A DNA stretch of 64,000 nucleotides from an uncultured bacterium (GTDB lineage Bacteria > Bacillota > Clostridia > Lachnospirales > Lachnospiraceae), in the NCBI GenBank assembly GCA_905215405.1, contig CAJMQE010000006.1:17373-81372 (forward strand), in the 5' to 3' direction. Made by a program: the position numbers and the translations under genes. The stretch's first letter is position 1, and each line of letters opens with the position of its first letter. Of this stretch, positions 53,419 through 61,756 are shown piece by piece. Under the pieces are notes generated by a model. It was not told where the DNA came from. It saw nothing but the letters and a program-made list of their open reading frames with translations, and searched no databases.

Positions 53419-54546
53419 ATGTTTCAATTATTTAAATACAGACTGAAAAGCCTATGTCTGACAAAAGAAATTGTCTTCTGGACATTTGCATTTCCGATTA
53501 TTTTAGGAACTTTGTTCTACTTTGGGTTTGGTAATCTGATGAATGGAAAAGATATCGAATTTGATGCAATCCCGATTGCAATTGTCACAGAAAAAGAAAA
53601 TACAACATTTAATCAGGTCATAGATACCGTCAATTCTGATTCTGATGTATTTTCTATCACGCGCACAGATACAGAAAATGCAGAAGATCTGCTTCAGAGT
53701 GGAACTATTGATGGCATTATCTATGAAAATGATACTCCACATGCAGAATTTAGCGAGCAGGGGCTGAACCAGTCCGTGATCCGTACTTTTCTTGATCAAT
53801 ACCTGCAACAGAACGCTGTCATTACAAATGTACTCACAGATCATCCGGAAAAAATGAATGATGTTGTTGCAGCTATGACAAAAGATCTGACTTTCAATAA
53901 GGAAATTTCACTGACAAATGCATCTTTGGATCCTTATGTTCAATACTTTTATTCTTTGATTGCCATGGCATGTCTGTACGGCTCGCTGCTTGGGCTTCAT
54001 CTCGTAATCAAACTACAGCCAAATCTCTCTCCACTCGGCCAACGTAGGGAGATCTCGCCGACACATAAATTTACAATTATTCTGGCCGATTTTGCTGCTG
54101 CCGTTGTCATCCAGTTCGCCAGCATCCTTCTTCTGCTGTTCTATCTGATCGCTATTTTAAAGATCGACTTCGGCAATAAGACTGGTTTTATCGTTCTGAC
54201 AGGACTGGTCGGTAGTATTATTGGTGTATCAAGTGGTGTCTTTATCGGTTCCGTTGGAAAATGGAGTGAAACTACCAAAAATGGTATTCTGATGTCCTAT
54301 GCAATGATCTGCAGCTTTTTAAGCGGTCTGATGGTCGGCGGCATGAAATATGCCGTAGAAAAATATTGTCCACTGGTCAACAGGATCAATCCTGCAGCCT
54401 TAATTACTGACTGTTTCTACTCTCTAAATATTTATAACACCTATGGACGTTTTACGACCGATATGATCATAATGCTCGTAATTGCCGCTTGCTTCTGTAC
54501 CGGCAGCTATCTTATGTTAAGGAGGAATACCTATGCTAGTCTTTAA
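53419..54546 (+). CDS. ABC-2 type permease, first subunit
   Basis: Encodes 375 residues: one N-terminal helix (TFAFPIILGTLFYFGFGNL), an extracellular domain (about 45-175) and five to six C-terminal helices (from about 178). This is the ABC-2/YhgE-like plan of exporters with a large outer domain. GGGGG lies before the ATG, 14 bases after the ATPase gene. It overlaps the next permease by 14 bases, suggesting a heterodimer. Confidence 0.9.
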   Translation: MFQLFKYRLKSLCLTKEIVFWTFAFPIILGTLFYFGFGNLMNGKDIEFDAIPIAIVTEKENTTFNQVIDTVNSDSDVFSITRTDTENAEDLLQSGTIDGIIYENDTPHAEFSEQGLNQSVIRTFLDQYLQQNAVITNVLTDHPEKMNDVVAAMTKDLTFNKEISLTNASLDPYVQYFYSLIAMACLYGSLLGLHLVIKLQPNLSPLGQRREISPTHKFTIILADFAAAVVIQFASILLLLFYLIAILKIDFGNKTGFIVLTGLVGSIIGVSSGVFIGSVGKWSETTKNGILMSYAMICSFLSGLMVGGMKYAVEKYCPLVNRINPAALITDCFYSLNIYNTYGRFTTDMIIMLVIAACFCTGSYLMLRRNTYASL

Positions 54547-55684
54547 TACATTTTTTAAGATCATGCGAAAGCATCTTGGTAGTATCATGATCTACTTTAT
54601 AATCTTTGCCATAATTTCTATCATAACCACAAATATGGCAAAATCTGATACACAGGATACCTCATTTACAGATTCAAAAATCGATATTGCCGTCATAGAT
54701 CAAGATCATTCTGATCTGAGTCAGGCTCTCTATCAGTATCTTGATGATACGCAAAATATTGTGGAAATACAGAATGACCGCGATAAAATGGCCGACGAGC
54801 TCTATTACCGTAACGTAAAATACATTCTGCTCATTCCAGAAAATTTCAGTACTGATTTTACAGTATCCGGTGTTGATACGCCTCTTGAGAACATTAAACT
54901 TCCCGACTCAACTGCAGGGTATTATATAGACAATCAGATCAATCAATTCCTGCAGAAACTCTACACATACAAATCTGCTGGTTATGATGATACCGAAGCG
55001 ATCCGTCTGACTAATGAAAATATATCCACTCGATCAGAAGTTACAATGAACACAAAAAGTACCTCGGATTCCCAAAAATCTCCGACTGCCTATTTCTTTC
55101 AGTATCTGCCTTATATATTTGTCTGTATACTGATGGTCAGTCTTGGTGGTATCTTCATTGTCTTCCGTGAGCCTGATCTCAGTGCCAGGATGCGTTGTTC
55201 TGCTCTTTCTGTAACTACACGAAATCTGCAGCTGCTGCTTGCATCCATTCTGTTCAGTCTCCTGTGCTGGCTGACCTTTATTATTCTGGCAATTATTCTT
55301 TACCATGATACTTTCTTTACAATGCATGGTGTTCTATATTGCATCAACAGTCTGATTATACTTCTGTTCGCAATTAGTTTTACATTAATGGTAAGTTATC
55401 TTGTCAGATCCCATAACTCTCTGGATATGATTGGAAATGTATCTGGTCTCGGACTTAGTTTTCTCGGCGGTATCTTCGTACCAACAGAATATCTGAGTGA
55501 TGGAGTTGTAGCATTTTCAAAATTTCTGCCTACCTATTGGTACATGAAAGCAGAAAATGTCGCTGAACACTATCAGGGACCTGCTGATCTAAGAACATTT
55601 GCATATTATGCCGGCATTGAATTATTATTCCCTATTGCAATGTTCGCAATGGCTCTAGCACTCGCAAAAATGAAAAGGAAATAA
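54533..55684 (+). CDS. ABC-2 type permease, second subunit
   Basis: Encodes 383 residues: N-terminal helix (SIMIYFIIFAIISIITTNM), outer domain (about 40-190), then six helices. NVSGLGLSFLGGIFVPTEYL is the conserved ABC-2 membrane segment. AAGGAGG lies inside the previous gene. With the ATPase and first permease it forms a complete exporter; the cargo is unknown, with antimicrobial peptides or lipids the likely guess from the linked sensor kinase and VanZ. Confidence 0.9.
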   Translation: MLVFNTFFKIMRKHLGSIMIYFIIFAIISIITTNMAKSDTQDTSFTDSKIDIAVIDQDHSDLSQALYQYLDDTQNIVEIQNDRDKMADELYYRNVKYILLIPENFSTDFTVSGVDTPLENIKLPDSTAGYYIDNQINQFLQKLYTYKSAGYDDTEAIRLTNENISTRSEVTMNTKSTSDSQKSPTAYFFQYLPYIFVCILMVSLGGIFIVFREPDLSARMRCSALSVTTRNLQLLLASILFSLLCWLTFIILAIILYHDTFFTMHGVLYCINSLIILLFAISFTLMVSYLVRSHNSLDMIGNVSGLGLSFLGGIFVPTEYLSDGVVAFSKFLPTYWYMKAENVAEHYQGPADLRTFAYYAGIELLFPIAMFAMALALAKMKRK

Positions 55685-55693
55685 AACTTTCTG

Positions 55694-55730
55694 GTGGTTA
55701 TCGTCTTATTCAGATGATAACCACTTTTTT
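55694..55730 (+). terminator. Terminator of the ABC-2 operon
   Basis: GTGGTTATCGTC (55694-55705) pairs with GATGATAACCAC (55713-55724), one G-T pair, then T6. Its T run touches the stop codon of the convergent 83-residue gene. Confidence 0.92.
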
Positions 55731-55980
55731 ACTGCATAATGGCCCACTTATGCGACTCAATATAATAACGCAGACTGATTCTTTTCAATGCACCGCCAAG
55801 CATAACTTCACAAATAAAAATCACTGCATGGATTCCAAGATATCTTTCATCCTTTACCTGACAAATATTTTCAATTTTTGCGACCTGTAATTCATGATTT
55901 TCATCTTCAAGCCGCACATATAACGGTTTAATTTCTCCCAACGGGTTAAATGTCGCATTTACATCTACTGTCACATTCAT
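55729..55980 (-). CDS. Small protein of unknown function coupled to dinB
   Basis: Encodes 83 residues, predicted mostly beta (MNVTVDVNATFNPLGEIKPLYVRLE, then VIFICEVMLGGALKRISLRYYIES). No signal peptide or recognised family. Its ATG overlaps the dinB stop in the four-base ATGA form, so it is translated with dinB and shares its SOS control. A role alongside polymerase IV is an inference from this coupling alone. Confidence 0.7.
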   Translation of the reverse strand: MNVTVDVNATFNPLGEIKPLYVRLEDENHELQVAKIENICQVKDERYLGIHAVIFICEVMLGGALKRISLRYYIESHKWAIMQ

Positions 55981-57242
55981 TCATAAAACACTTCCTCTCC
56001 ATCTGCTTTCATCTTCTCCTTACTCACTCCTCCATTGAGTGGTCTGATTGGGGCATCTATATAGGATGCACGAAAAACAGACTCTTCTCCATATCTGTTT
56101 CTGATCGTATCAATTGCAGCATCAAGCTTCTCTTGCTTCTCGTAATCCTGTTCTTCAAACAGACTCAGCTGTCGTTCCACACTGTCCGAAATCACTCGAC
56201 TGGTATGAATCCCTATCTGTCTGATTGGAGTCATTGTATCCCACATTTCATCAAAAATCACTTTCGCCATCCTGTACAGTTCATTTGTACCGTTCGTTGC
56301 ACAAAACAACGTCTTTTGATGACGATTGCTCTGCAGTGCGAAATTCTTAATAGAAACTGCAATAACAGAAACCTTTACGCCATCTTTTCTTAATCTCATT
56401 CCAACCGTCTCACACAGAGAAAGAAGGACCATATGTGCTGTTATAGTGTCACATACATCAAAAGGTACTGTCATGCTGTTTCCATATCCCTTATTCATCG
56501 GTACTGCACTGTCCACAATAGATACATCGATCCCATTTGCAAAGCACCAGAGCACTTCCCCGTGTTTTTTCAGGCAGGCACGTAAAATATTGACATCTGT
56601 CACTGCCAGTTCCCCGATCGTATGAATTCCAAGTTTCTTTAACTTCTTTTCTGTGGCACGACCACAAAAGAAGAGGTCCCCTACCGGAAGTGGCCACATC
56701 TTCTGTCTGATTTCATTTGTGAAAAGAGTATGCACACGATTTGGCTTCTGAAAATCAGATGCCATTTTTGCCAGCAACTTATTGTTGGATATCCCAATAT
56801 TCACTGTAAACCCAAGTTCCCGATATATCCGGTCCTTCATCATTGTTGCCGTTACCACCGGGCTCCCCCACAGACTCTGCGTTCCTGTCATATCACAATA
56901 TGCCTCATCAATACTATACTGTTGCACCACTGGTGCAAATTCCTCCAAAATTTCCATAAATGCTCTGGATGAATTCTCATAGAGACTATAATGAGGCTTT
57001 ACGAGCGTCAGATCCGGACACTTACTCAGTGCTTCTGAAATCGTCTCAGCCGTCTTAACCTTCATTCTTCCTGCCGGTATGGACTTTGCCAATATAATTC
57101 CATGGCGCATCTTAATATCTCCACATACAGCTGATGGAATCTCTCTTAGATCCGTCTCTTCTCCCAGACACCTGAGTCTGTAAACCGCTTCCCAGCTTAA
57201 AAAAGCGGAATTAACGTCAATATGAAATATAACCTTTTCCAT
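55977..57242 (-). CDS. dinB: Y-family DNA polymerase (DinB / DNA polymerase IV-like)
   Basis: Encodes 421 residues of an error-prone translesion polymerase. Catalytic residues are visible: D9 in FHIDVNSAFLSWE and D112-E113 in YSIDEAYCDMTG. The little-finger domain follows from about 240, and a beta-clamp-binding-like QLSLF lies near 365. The insertion around REIPSAVCGDIKMRHGIILAKS fits the Firmicutes UvrX/YqjW branch as well as DinB. Promoter and LexA boxes upstream show SOS control; an 83-codon gene is coupled downstream. Confidence 0.93.
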   Translation of the reverse strand: MEKVIFHIDVNSAFLSWEAVYRLRCLGEETDLREIPSAVCGDIKMRHGIILAKSIPAGRMKVKTAETISEALSKCPDLTLVKPHYSLYENSSRAFMEILEEFAPVVQQYSIDEAYCDMTGTQSLWGSPVVTATMMKDRIYRELGFTVNIGISNNKLLAKMASDFQKPNRVHTLFTNEIRQKMWPLPVGDLFFCGRATEKKLKKLGIHTIGELAVTDVNILRACLKKHGEVLWCFANGIDVSIVDSAVPMNKGYGNSMTVPFDVCDTITAHMVLLSLCETVGMRLRKDGVKVSVIAVSIKNFALQSNRHQKTLFCATNGTNELYRMAKVIFDEMWDTMTPIRQIGIHTSRVISDSVERQLSLFEEQDYEKQEKLDAAIDTIRNRYGEESVFRASYIDAPIRPLNGGVSKEKMKADGEEVFYE

Positions 57243-57272
57243 AACTACACCACGAACTCCTAAAAAATAAAA

Positions 57273-57286
57273 AGAACATATGTTTG
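57273..57286 (-). promoter_or_regulatory. LexA box 1 of dinB
   Basis: Minus-strand CAAACATATGTTCT: matches the LexA core with one arm AAAC instead of GAAC; lies just downstream of the transcription start. Confidence 0.7.
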
Positions 57287-57300
57287 CTTTTCATACGAAC

Positions 57301-57329
57301 ATTATAGCAAACATACGTTCTTGTGTAAA
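57301..57329 (-). promoter_or_regulatory. dinB promoter
   Basis: Minus-strand TTTACA (57324-57329), 17 bases, TATAAT (57301-57306). Confidence 0.8.
57308..57321 (-). promoter_or_regulatory. LexA box 2 of dinB, inside the promoter spacer
   Basis: Minus-strand AGAACGTATGTTTG: GAAC-GTAT-GTTT matches the LexA box, placed between -35 and -10 where bound LexA would block polymerase. Confidence 0.78.
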
Positions 57330-57393
57330 TAGTATTTTCTATCTTTTTGTCTGGAACATTAAGGGAACAACTGCAACCTTACCACTTGAAAAA

Positions 57394-57981
57394 TCAGAAT
57401 GTAAAGCGTAACTGCTCCATTTCTGCCTTTCTGTTTAATAGGGGTGGAACTGCATGTAACTGCAGATTCATGCTTTTACTTTCATACAGCCAGTTCTTCG
57501 CCTGATCCTGGGTCATTACAAGTGGCATACGATGATGTACCTTCTCCATGGATGCATTTGCAGCTGTAGTCAGAATTACAAAATGACTTTTTTCATTCTG
57601 ATAGTGAAACAGACCCGCCATGTAGAGAATTGGAGCATTGGGAAATGTGAACCGAAACTTATTTTTATCCTGGTCCCATTCATAAAAACCACTGGATGGA
57701 ATCACACATCTTCCATTTACCAAGCAATTCTTAAATGTTCTTTTTTCTGCTGCCGATTCTGCTCTGGCATTGATCAACAGCCCTTTTTGAACTGGATTAT
57801 CAAAGCCCCAGTTGGATGCATCCAGGATTGTCTGGTTGTTCTCCAGTCTCAGGACCGGTGCCATCATTCCAGGCGTAATATCACCTTGAAATCTGATTCC
57901 ATGCATCTTCTCGCTGACTTTCGAAACTATTTTTGCCAACTCATCCGCCATATCATCATCAATATAATATCTTCCACACAT
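57394..57981 (-). CDS. SRAP/HMCES-type protein (YedK-like, abasic-site shield)
   Basis: Encodes 195 residues. Members form a covalent bond with abasic sites in single-stranded DNA through Cys2. Visible: MCGRYYIDDD with C2, the LLINARAES block, SSGFYEWDQD with the catalytic Glu, and HHRMPLVM with the active-site His. All key residues are intact. It lies about 150 bp upstream of the dinB promoter region and 23 bp after pepT ends. GGGAG precedes the start. No LexA box of its own is seen. Confidence 0.95.
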   Translation of the reverse strand: MCGRYYIDDDMADELAKIVSKVSEKMHGIRFQGDITPGMMAPVLRLENNQTILDASNWGFDNPVQKGLLINARAESAAEKRTFKNCLVNGRCVIPSSGFYEWDQDKNKFRFTFPNAPILYMAGLFHYQNEKSHFVILTTAANASMEKVHHRMPLVMTQDQAKNWLYESKSMNLQLHAVPPLLNRKAEMEQLRFTF

Positions 57982-58004
57982 ACACGACTCCCATTTTCTT
58001 CTGA

Positions 58005-59222
58005 CTACAGATTCTGATCAGACTTTACGATTTCTTTCAATACCTGTACCATCTTATCCATGGATACAACTGGAATATATTCAAATCTACCATGGAAATT
58101 ATGGCCACCTGTAGAAAGGTTCGGACAAGGAAGTCCTTCATAGGATAATCTTGCTCCGTCCGTGCCTCCTCTGATCGGTACAATAACAGGTACCACGTCT
58201 GCTTTTTCCATTGCAGCTTTCGCACGTTCTACTATATACATACATGGTTCGATCTTTTCTTTCATATTATAATAACTGTCATTCATCTCAAGTTCAACAG
58301 TTTCTTCTCCATATTTCTGATTCAGATAAGACACAACTCTTGTTATATACGCTTTTCTTTCCTCAAATCTTGCTCTATCGTGATCCCTGATAATATATTT
58401 TAAATGTGCCTGCTCCTCTGTTCCATTCATTTCACAGAGATGGAAGAATCCTTCGTACCCTTCTGTATTTGCTGGTATCTGGTCTGCTGGAAGCATCTGA
58501 TTGAATTCCATTGCATAAAGAGAAGCATTTCTCATCTTATTCTTCGCTTCTCCTGGATGAATATTGACACCATTGATTGTGACAGATGCCCACGCTGCAT
58601 TAAAGTTTTCATATTCCAGTTCACCAAGTGCACCACCATCAACGGTATATGCATATTCTGCGCCAAATTCTTTAACATTAAAGTGATCTGCCCCTTCTCC
58701 AATTTCTTCATCAGGAGTAAATGCAATTCTGATCTTTCCGTGTAAATGTGTTTGGTCATTCATCAGCTCTTCTACAAGAGTAACGATTTCTGCAACACCA
58801 GCCTTATCGTCAGCCCCAAGCAGTGTCGTACCGTCAGTTACGATCAGTTCCTGTCCGATATAATTTTTCAGATGTTCGAAATCATCTGCCTTCATAATAA
58901 TATTGTTCTCTTCATTCAGAACAATATCCCCACCTTCATATCTGATTACAGAAGCCTTAACATTTTTATCAGATGCTGATGGAGCCGTATCCATATGTGC
59001 GATCAGACCAATCACCGGTGCCTTGGGATCAGTTGCAGGAATCGTCGCGTACACATATCCATTCTCATCCATTGCTGCCTCACTAAGTCCCAGTTCTTTT
59101 AATTCATTTACAAGATAATTTCCAAATACTTTCTGATTAGGTGTACTTGGTGTTGTATGTGTTTCCTCACTTGACTGCGTCTCAAATGTGACATATTTTA
59201 ATAATCTTTCATAAGCTCTCAT
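58005..59222 (-). CDS. pepT: Peptidase T (tripeptide aminopeptidase)
   Basis: Encodes 405 residues of the M20 family; it removes the N-terminal residue of tripeptides in the cytosol. Zinc ligands and catalytic residues appear in order: GLIAHMDTAPS, GADDKAGVAEI, FTPDEEIGEGADHF, TVDGGALGELEYE and the terminal STGGHNFHGRFEY. PIRGGTDGARLSYEGLPCPN is the family signature. AGAGG precedes the ATG. The SRAP gene follows 23 bp later. Confidence 0.96.
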   Translation of the reverse strand: MRAYERLLKYVTFETQSSEETHTTPSTPNQKVFGNYLVNELKELGLSEAAMDENGYVYATIPATDPKAPVIGLIAHMDTAPSASDKNVKASVIRYEGGDIVLNEENNIIMKADDFEHLKNYIGQELIVTDGTTLLGADDKAGVAEIVTLVEELMNDQTHLHGKIRIAFTPDEEIGEGADHFNVKEFGAEYAYTVDGGALGELEYENFNAAWASVTINGVNIHPGEAKNKMRNASLYAMEFNQMLPADQIPANTEGYEGFFHLCEMNGTEEQAHLKYIIRDHDRARFEERKAYITRVVSYLNQKYGEETVELEMNDSYYNMKEKIEPCMYIVERAKAAMEKADVVPVIVPIRGGTDGARLSYEGLPCPNLSTGGHNFHGRFEYIPVVSMDKMVQVLKEIVKSDQNL

Positions 59223-59371
59223 AAATATTACCTCTCTATTCTTTCGTCCGTCCTGCTCATTCGGAAAAATGCTCTTGTTATTCTTCCATAATAAGGGAGT
59301 ACTCTCAGTATACCATAAAACCTTATCTGTTGTTTATAGCATCCTGCATGTTTTTACATTTACCACAAATA

Positions 59372-60124
59372 TTACACTGACTGAAATCCGTAGAATGCCA
59401 GTGCACTCCTGAACACCACTGCACTATACGTGCTGAAACGCTCTACGATTCCAAAATATGCTCTGTCAACCAGACCTGATCCGACTGCTCCTCCAATCAT
59501 ACATACCAGACAGAGCAATGCCAGGATTGCCAGGATTTGCTCTGCTTTTCGCTCTTTCTTTTGCACCTCATCGTTGCTTAAGTTGCTTTTTTCTCTGAAT
59601 CCACCAATCGTGATAAATAAAAGAGAAATTATTGATAGGACTACTACCAGTGCAGTGATGACAAATACATGCATAATATCCTGAAATTTGCCTGCATATC
59701 CACTTGCTGAAAGCGGAAACATCGAATATCCAATGCAACTGATCCAGTTCATTACCGTAAAAAGTACAATTCCCAGTCTGAACATAGAATTCCCTTTTTT
59801 ATTAATCCGTATACACAACATACTCGTACTTACCACAGCTAATACTCCATAAATGTGCGCCATCCCCTCTGCAATCATATAAGATGGCGCATCCACTGCT
59901 GTCAGATCACTGACTGCCTGTCGCGTCCATTGATATCCAGGATAATTCATTGCACCGAGAATGTCCTGCAAAAGGTAGAAAACGATCTGTAACACTCCAA
60001 GAAGACAGAACCACTGTGACAGTGACTTTCCGCTTTTTAAATGTACAATAGCTTGCAAATCCTGCTTTTTTTGCTGTTCTTCCAGTTCCGACAGATCCTG
60101 TAATGTTTTTTTCTCCATTTTCAT
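59372..60124 (-). CDS. DUF998-family membrane protein
   Basis: Encodes 250 residues: a charged N-terminal tail (1-33) and about six to seven membrane helices. The YPGYQWTRQAVSDLTAVDAPS segment after helix 1 is typical of DUF998 proteins, whose function is unknown. The start ATG (60122-60124) overlaps the tetR stop as TGATG, with GGAGGG eight bases upstream; a GTG one codon earlier is an alternative. As the partner of the TetR regulator it is probably the regulated output. Confidence 0.82.
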   Translation of the reverse strand: MKMEKKTLQDLSELEEQQKKQDLQAIVHLKSGKSLSQWFCLLGVLQIVFYLLQDILGAMNYPGYQWTRQAVSDLTAVDAPSYMIAEGMAHIYGVLAVVSTSMLCIRINKKGNSMFRLGIVLFTVMNWISCIGYSMFPLSASGYAGKFQDIMHVFVITALVVVLSIISLLFITIGGFREKSNLSNDEVQKKERKAEQILAILALLCLVCMIGGAVGSGLVDRAYFGIVERFSTYSAVVFRSALAFYGFQSV

Positions 60125-60753
60125 CACATTTTCCCTCCATCCTCAACTGCATACTGATTACAAAAGGATGCAATATATTCTTCCAGCATTTCCTTTCCTT
60201 TATTATACCGATCACTATCATCTTTTGCTGTCATTTTCTGGTCCAGTTGATAATTCAGTAATCCATTGATCGTCAATGCAAATGACACTGCTGTACTGTC
60301 TATATTGTTAAAATTCATCAATCCATGTACTTGCATCGCATAGAACAACTGTTTTGTCGCCCAGATCATTCGATCTGTTTCAAGAACCATGATTTCAGCA
60401 GCTTCTTTGGAAAAAGTTCTTTCAGAAATAATCATTCGATAAAATAGTTTCATTTCACCGTCATTTACCATTTTTCCATAATTCTGAACCGCAATTTGCA
60501 GTACTTGTGCTGGCTTTCTTCCTCTGACCAGCTGGCTAAAATCCACTTGCATTAACTGTCCCCGTTTTACAGCACTTTCCCTCAAATACTCATAAAGCCC
60601 CGTTATCAGCTCTTCCTTTGAATGAAAATGATTATATAAGGATGCCTTTTTTATTCCAACTGAGTCCGCGACCTGTGACAATGACAAGTTTCCCATCCCC
60701 TGTGTCGCTACCAGTTTTAATGTTGCCTGTAAAATCTCTTCTTTTCTATCCAT
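60124..60753 (-). CDS. TetR/AcrR-family transcriptional regulator
   Basis: Encodes 209 residues with a TetR helix-turn-helix at the start (NLSLSQVADSVGIKKASLYNHFHSKEELI) and a ligand-binding C-terminal domain (TetR_C-like, LFYRMIISERTFSKEAAEIM). It forms an operon with the DUF998 gene, and a perfect palindrome lies on its promoter, so autoregulation is likely. The inducer is unknown. Confidence 0.93.
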   Translation of the reverse strand: MDRKEEILQATLKLVATQGMGNLSLSQVADSVGIKKASLYNHFHSKEELITGLYEYLRESAVKRGQLMQVDFSQLVRGRKPAQVLQIAVQNYGKMVNDGEMKLFYRMIISERTFSKEAAEIMVLETDRMIWATKQLFYAMQVHGLMNFNNIDSTAVSFALTINGLLNYQLDQKMTAKDDSDRYNKGKEMLEEYIASFCNQYAVEDGGKM

Positions 60754-60789
60754 AATCTAACTCCCTCTTTTTCTATATCCTACCTTATA

Positions 60790-60805
60790 GTAGTATATAT
60801 ACTAC
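60790..60805. promoter_or_regulatory. Perfect 16-bp palindrome, TetR operator candidate
   Basis: GTAGTATATATACTAC is fully self-complementary and overlaps the -10 element of the tetR promoter. Confidence 0.72.
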
Positions 60806-60824
60806 CGTTCGTTAGTTTTGTCAA
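60796..60824 (-). promoter_or_regulatory. Promoter of tetR-DUF998
   Basis: Minus-strand TTGACA (60819-60824), 17 bases, TATATA (60796-60801). Confidence 0.7.
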
Positions 60825-60930
60825 TATTCTCATTATCATATTTTTTATAGCCCACTGACAGATACTCATTACAAAAAATAATCTCTGAAATCTTACGAAA
60901 AAATATCCCCGAAACCTTTTACTCATCCGT

Positions 60931-61217
60931 TCCATCCAATTCCCTGTCTCAAATGCACAATCCATAATATCTCCACCCATTTCCCGTCTCAAATGCACAA
61001 TCCATAATATCTCCATTCATTTTCCCGTTTCAAATGCACAATCCATATATCTCCACTCATTTCCCGTCTCAAATGCACAATCCATAATATCTCCATTCAA
61101 TTTCCCGTTTCAAATGCACGATCCATAATATCTCCACTCATTTTCCCGTCTCAATTGCACAATCCATAATATCTCCATTCAATTTCCTGTCTCAAATGCA
61201 TAATTCATAATTCCTCC
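60931..61217. repeat. 40-41-bp tandem repeat, seven copies
   Basis: The word AAATGCACAATCCATAATAT recurs, with small changes, starting at 60951, 60991, 61032, 61071, 61112, 61153 and 61194 (spacing 40, 41, 39, 41, 41, 41). Units differ by point changes and 1-2-base indels. On the minus strand most units read GGAG-ATATT-ATG followed by GATTGTGCATTTGAGACG, a ribosome site and start codon in series. It lies upstream of the tetR promoter in a 676-bp gap. Confidence 0.92.
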
Positions 61218-61429
61218 AGGCACTTCTTAGAAACAAAGCATCACTGCTTCTTACATTTTGATAACAAAACAGTTATCTTCAAATTAAAAAATGTATATCC
61301 AAATCCTAATTCAGGAATAAACACCAGTCAGACTAATTCTATATAAAATCTCTCAAATAGTTGATAATTCATTATGCTTTTGGGTAAACTACTTTTCGAT
61401 AAATATTAACAGGAAAGGAATCACTTATA

Positions 61430-61651
61430 ATGAACGAAGGACAACAAAAATTCCATGACTATATAATGCAACATATTGATGAGTCCCAGAATAAAATAGC
61501 TGAGCAATTACTCGCTGACAGTTTTTCTCACCAGGATGATGGAACTTTTAACACAGAATATCTACAGGATTTTATTCCCAAAATGCTTAGTCTGATCAAG
61601 CCAGAATCCGTAAATGAAGTGAAAGCTCAAATGATGCAATATAAACCATAA
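61430..61651 (+). CDS. Small protein of unknown function
   Basis: Encodes 73 residues, predicted helical and soluble (QKFHDYIMQHIDESQNKIAEQLL, DFIPKMLSLIKPESVNEVKAQMM). No family recognised. AGGAAAGGA precedes the ATG by about 11 bases. It stands alone beside the tandem repeat, followed by a structured element. Typical codon use and a clear ribosome site make it likely real. Confidence 0.65.
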   Translation: MNEGQQKFHDYIMQHIDESQNKIAEQLLADSFSHQDDGTFNTEYLQDFIPKMLSLIKPESVNEVKAQMMQYKP

Positions 61652-61726
61652 AAAAAACAGATGCCTCTGTCCGAATCAATGCAGGCACCATAATTACTGC
61701 CAACAACCCGGATAAAGGCATCTGTT
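61649..61726 (-). terminator. Long nested hairpin between two small convergent genes
   Basis: AACAGATGCCT (61656-61666) pairs perfectly with AGGCATCTGTT (61716-61726); inside, GTCCG/CGGAT and GCAG/CTGC make further stems, a cloverleaf-like fold. On the minus strand a T run follows, so it can end transcription of the 146-residue gene. Confidence 0.6.
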
Positions 61727-61756
61727 AAATTTACTCTCATTATATTTTATTATATC

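Noticed and set aside
60780..61016. 78-codon minus-strand gene in the tandem repeat
   Set aside because: It is composed partly of repeat units and promoter DNA and shows no family features; kept as a finding about the repeat, not as a gene.
60931..61217. CRISPR array
   Set aside because: The repeat units abut directly with no unique spacers, and no cas gene is nearby; it is a tandem repeat.
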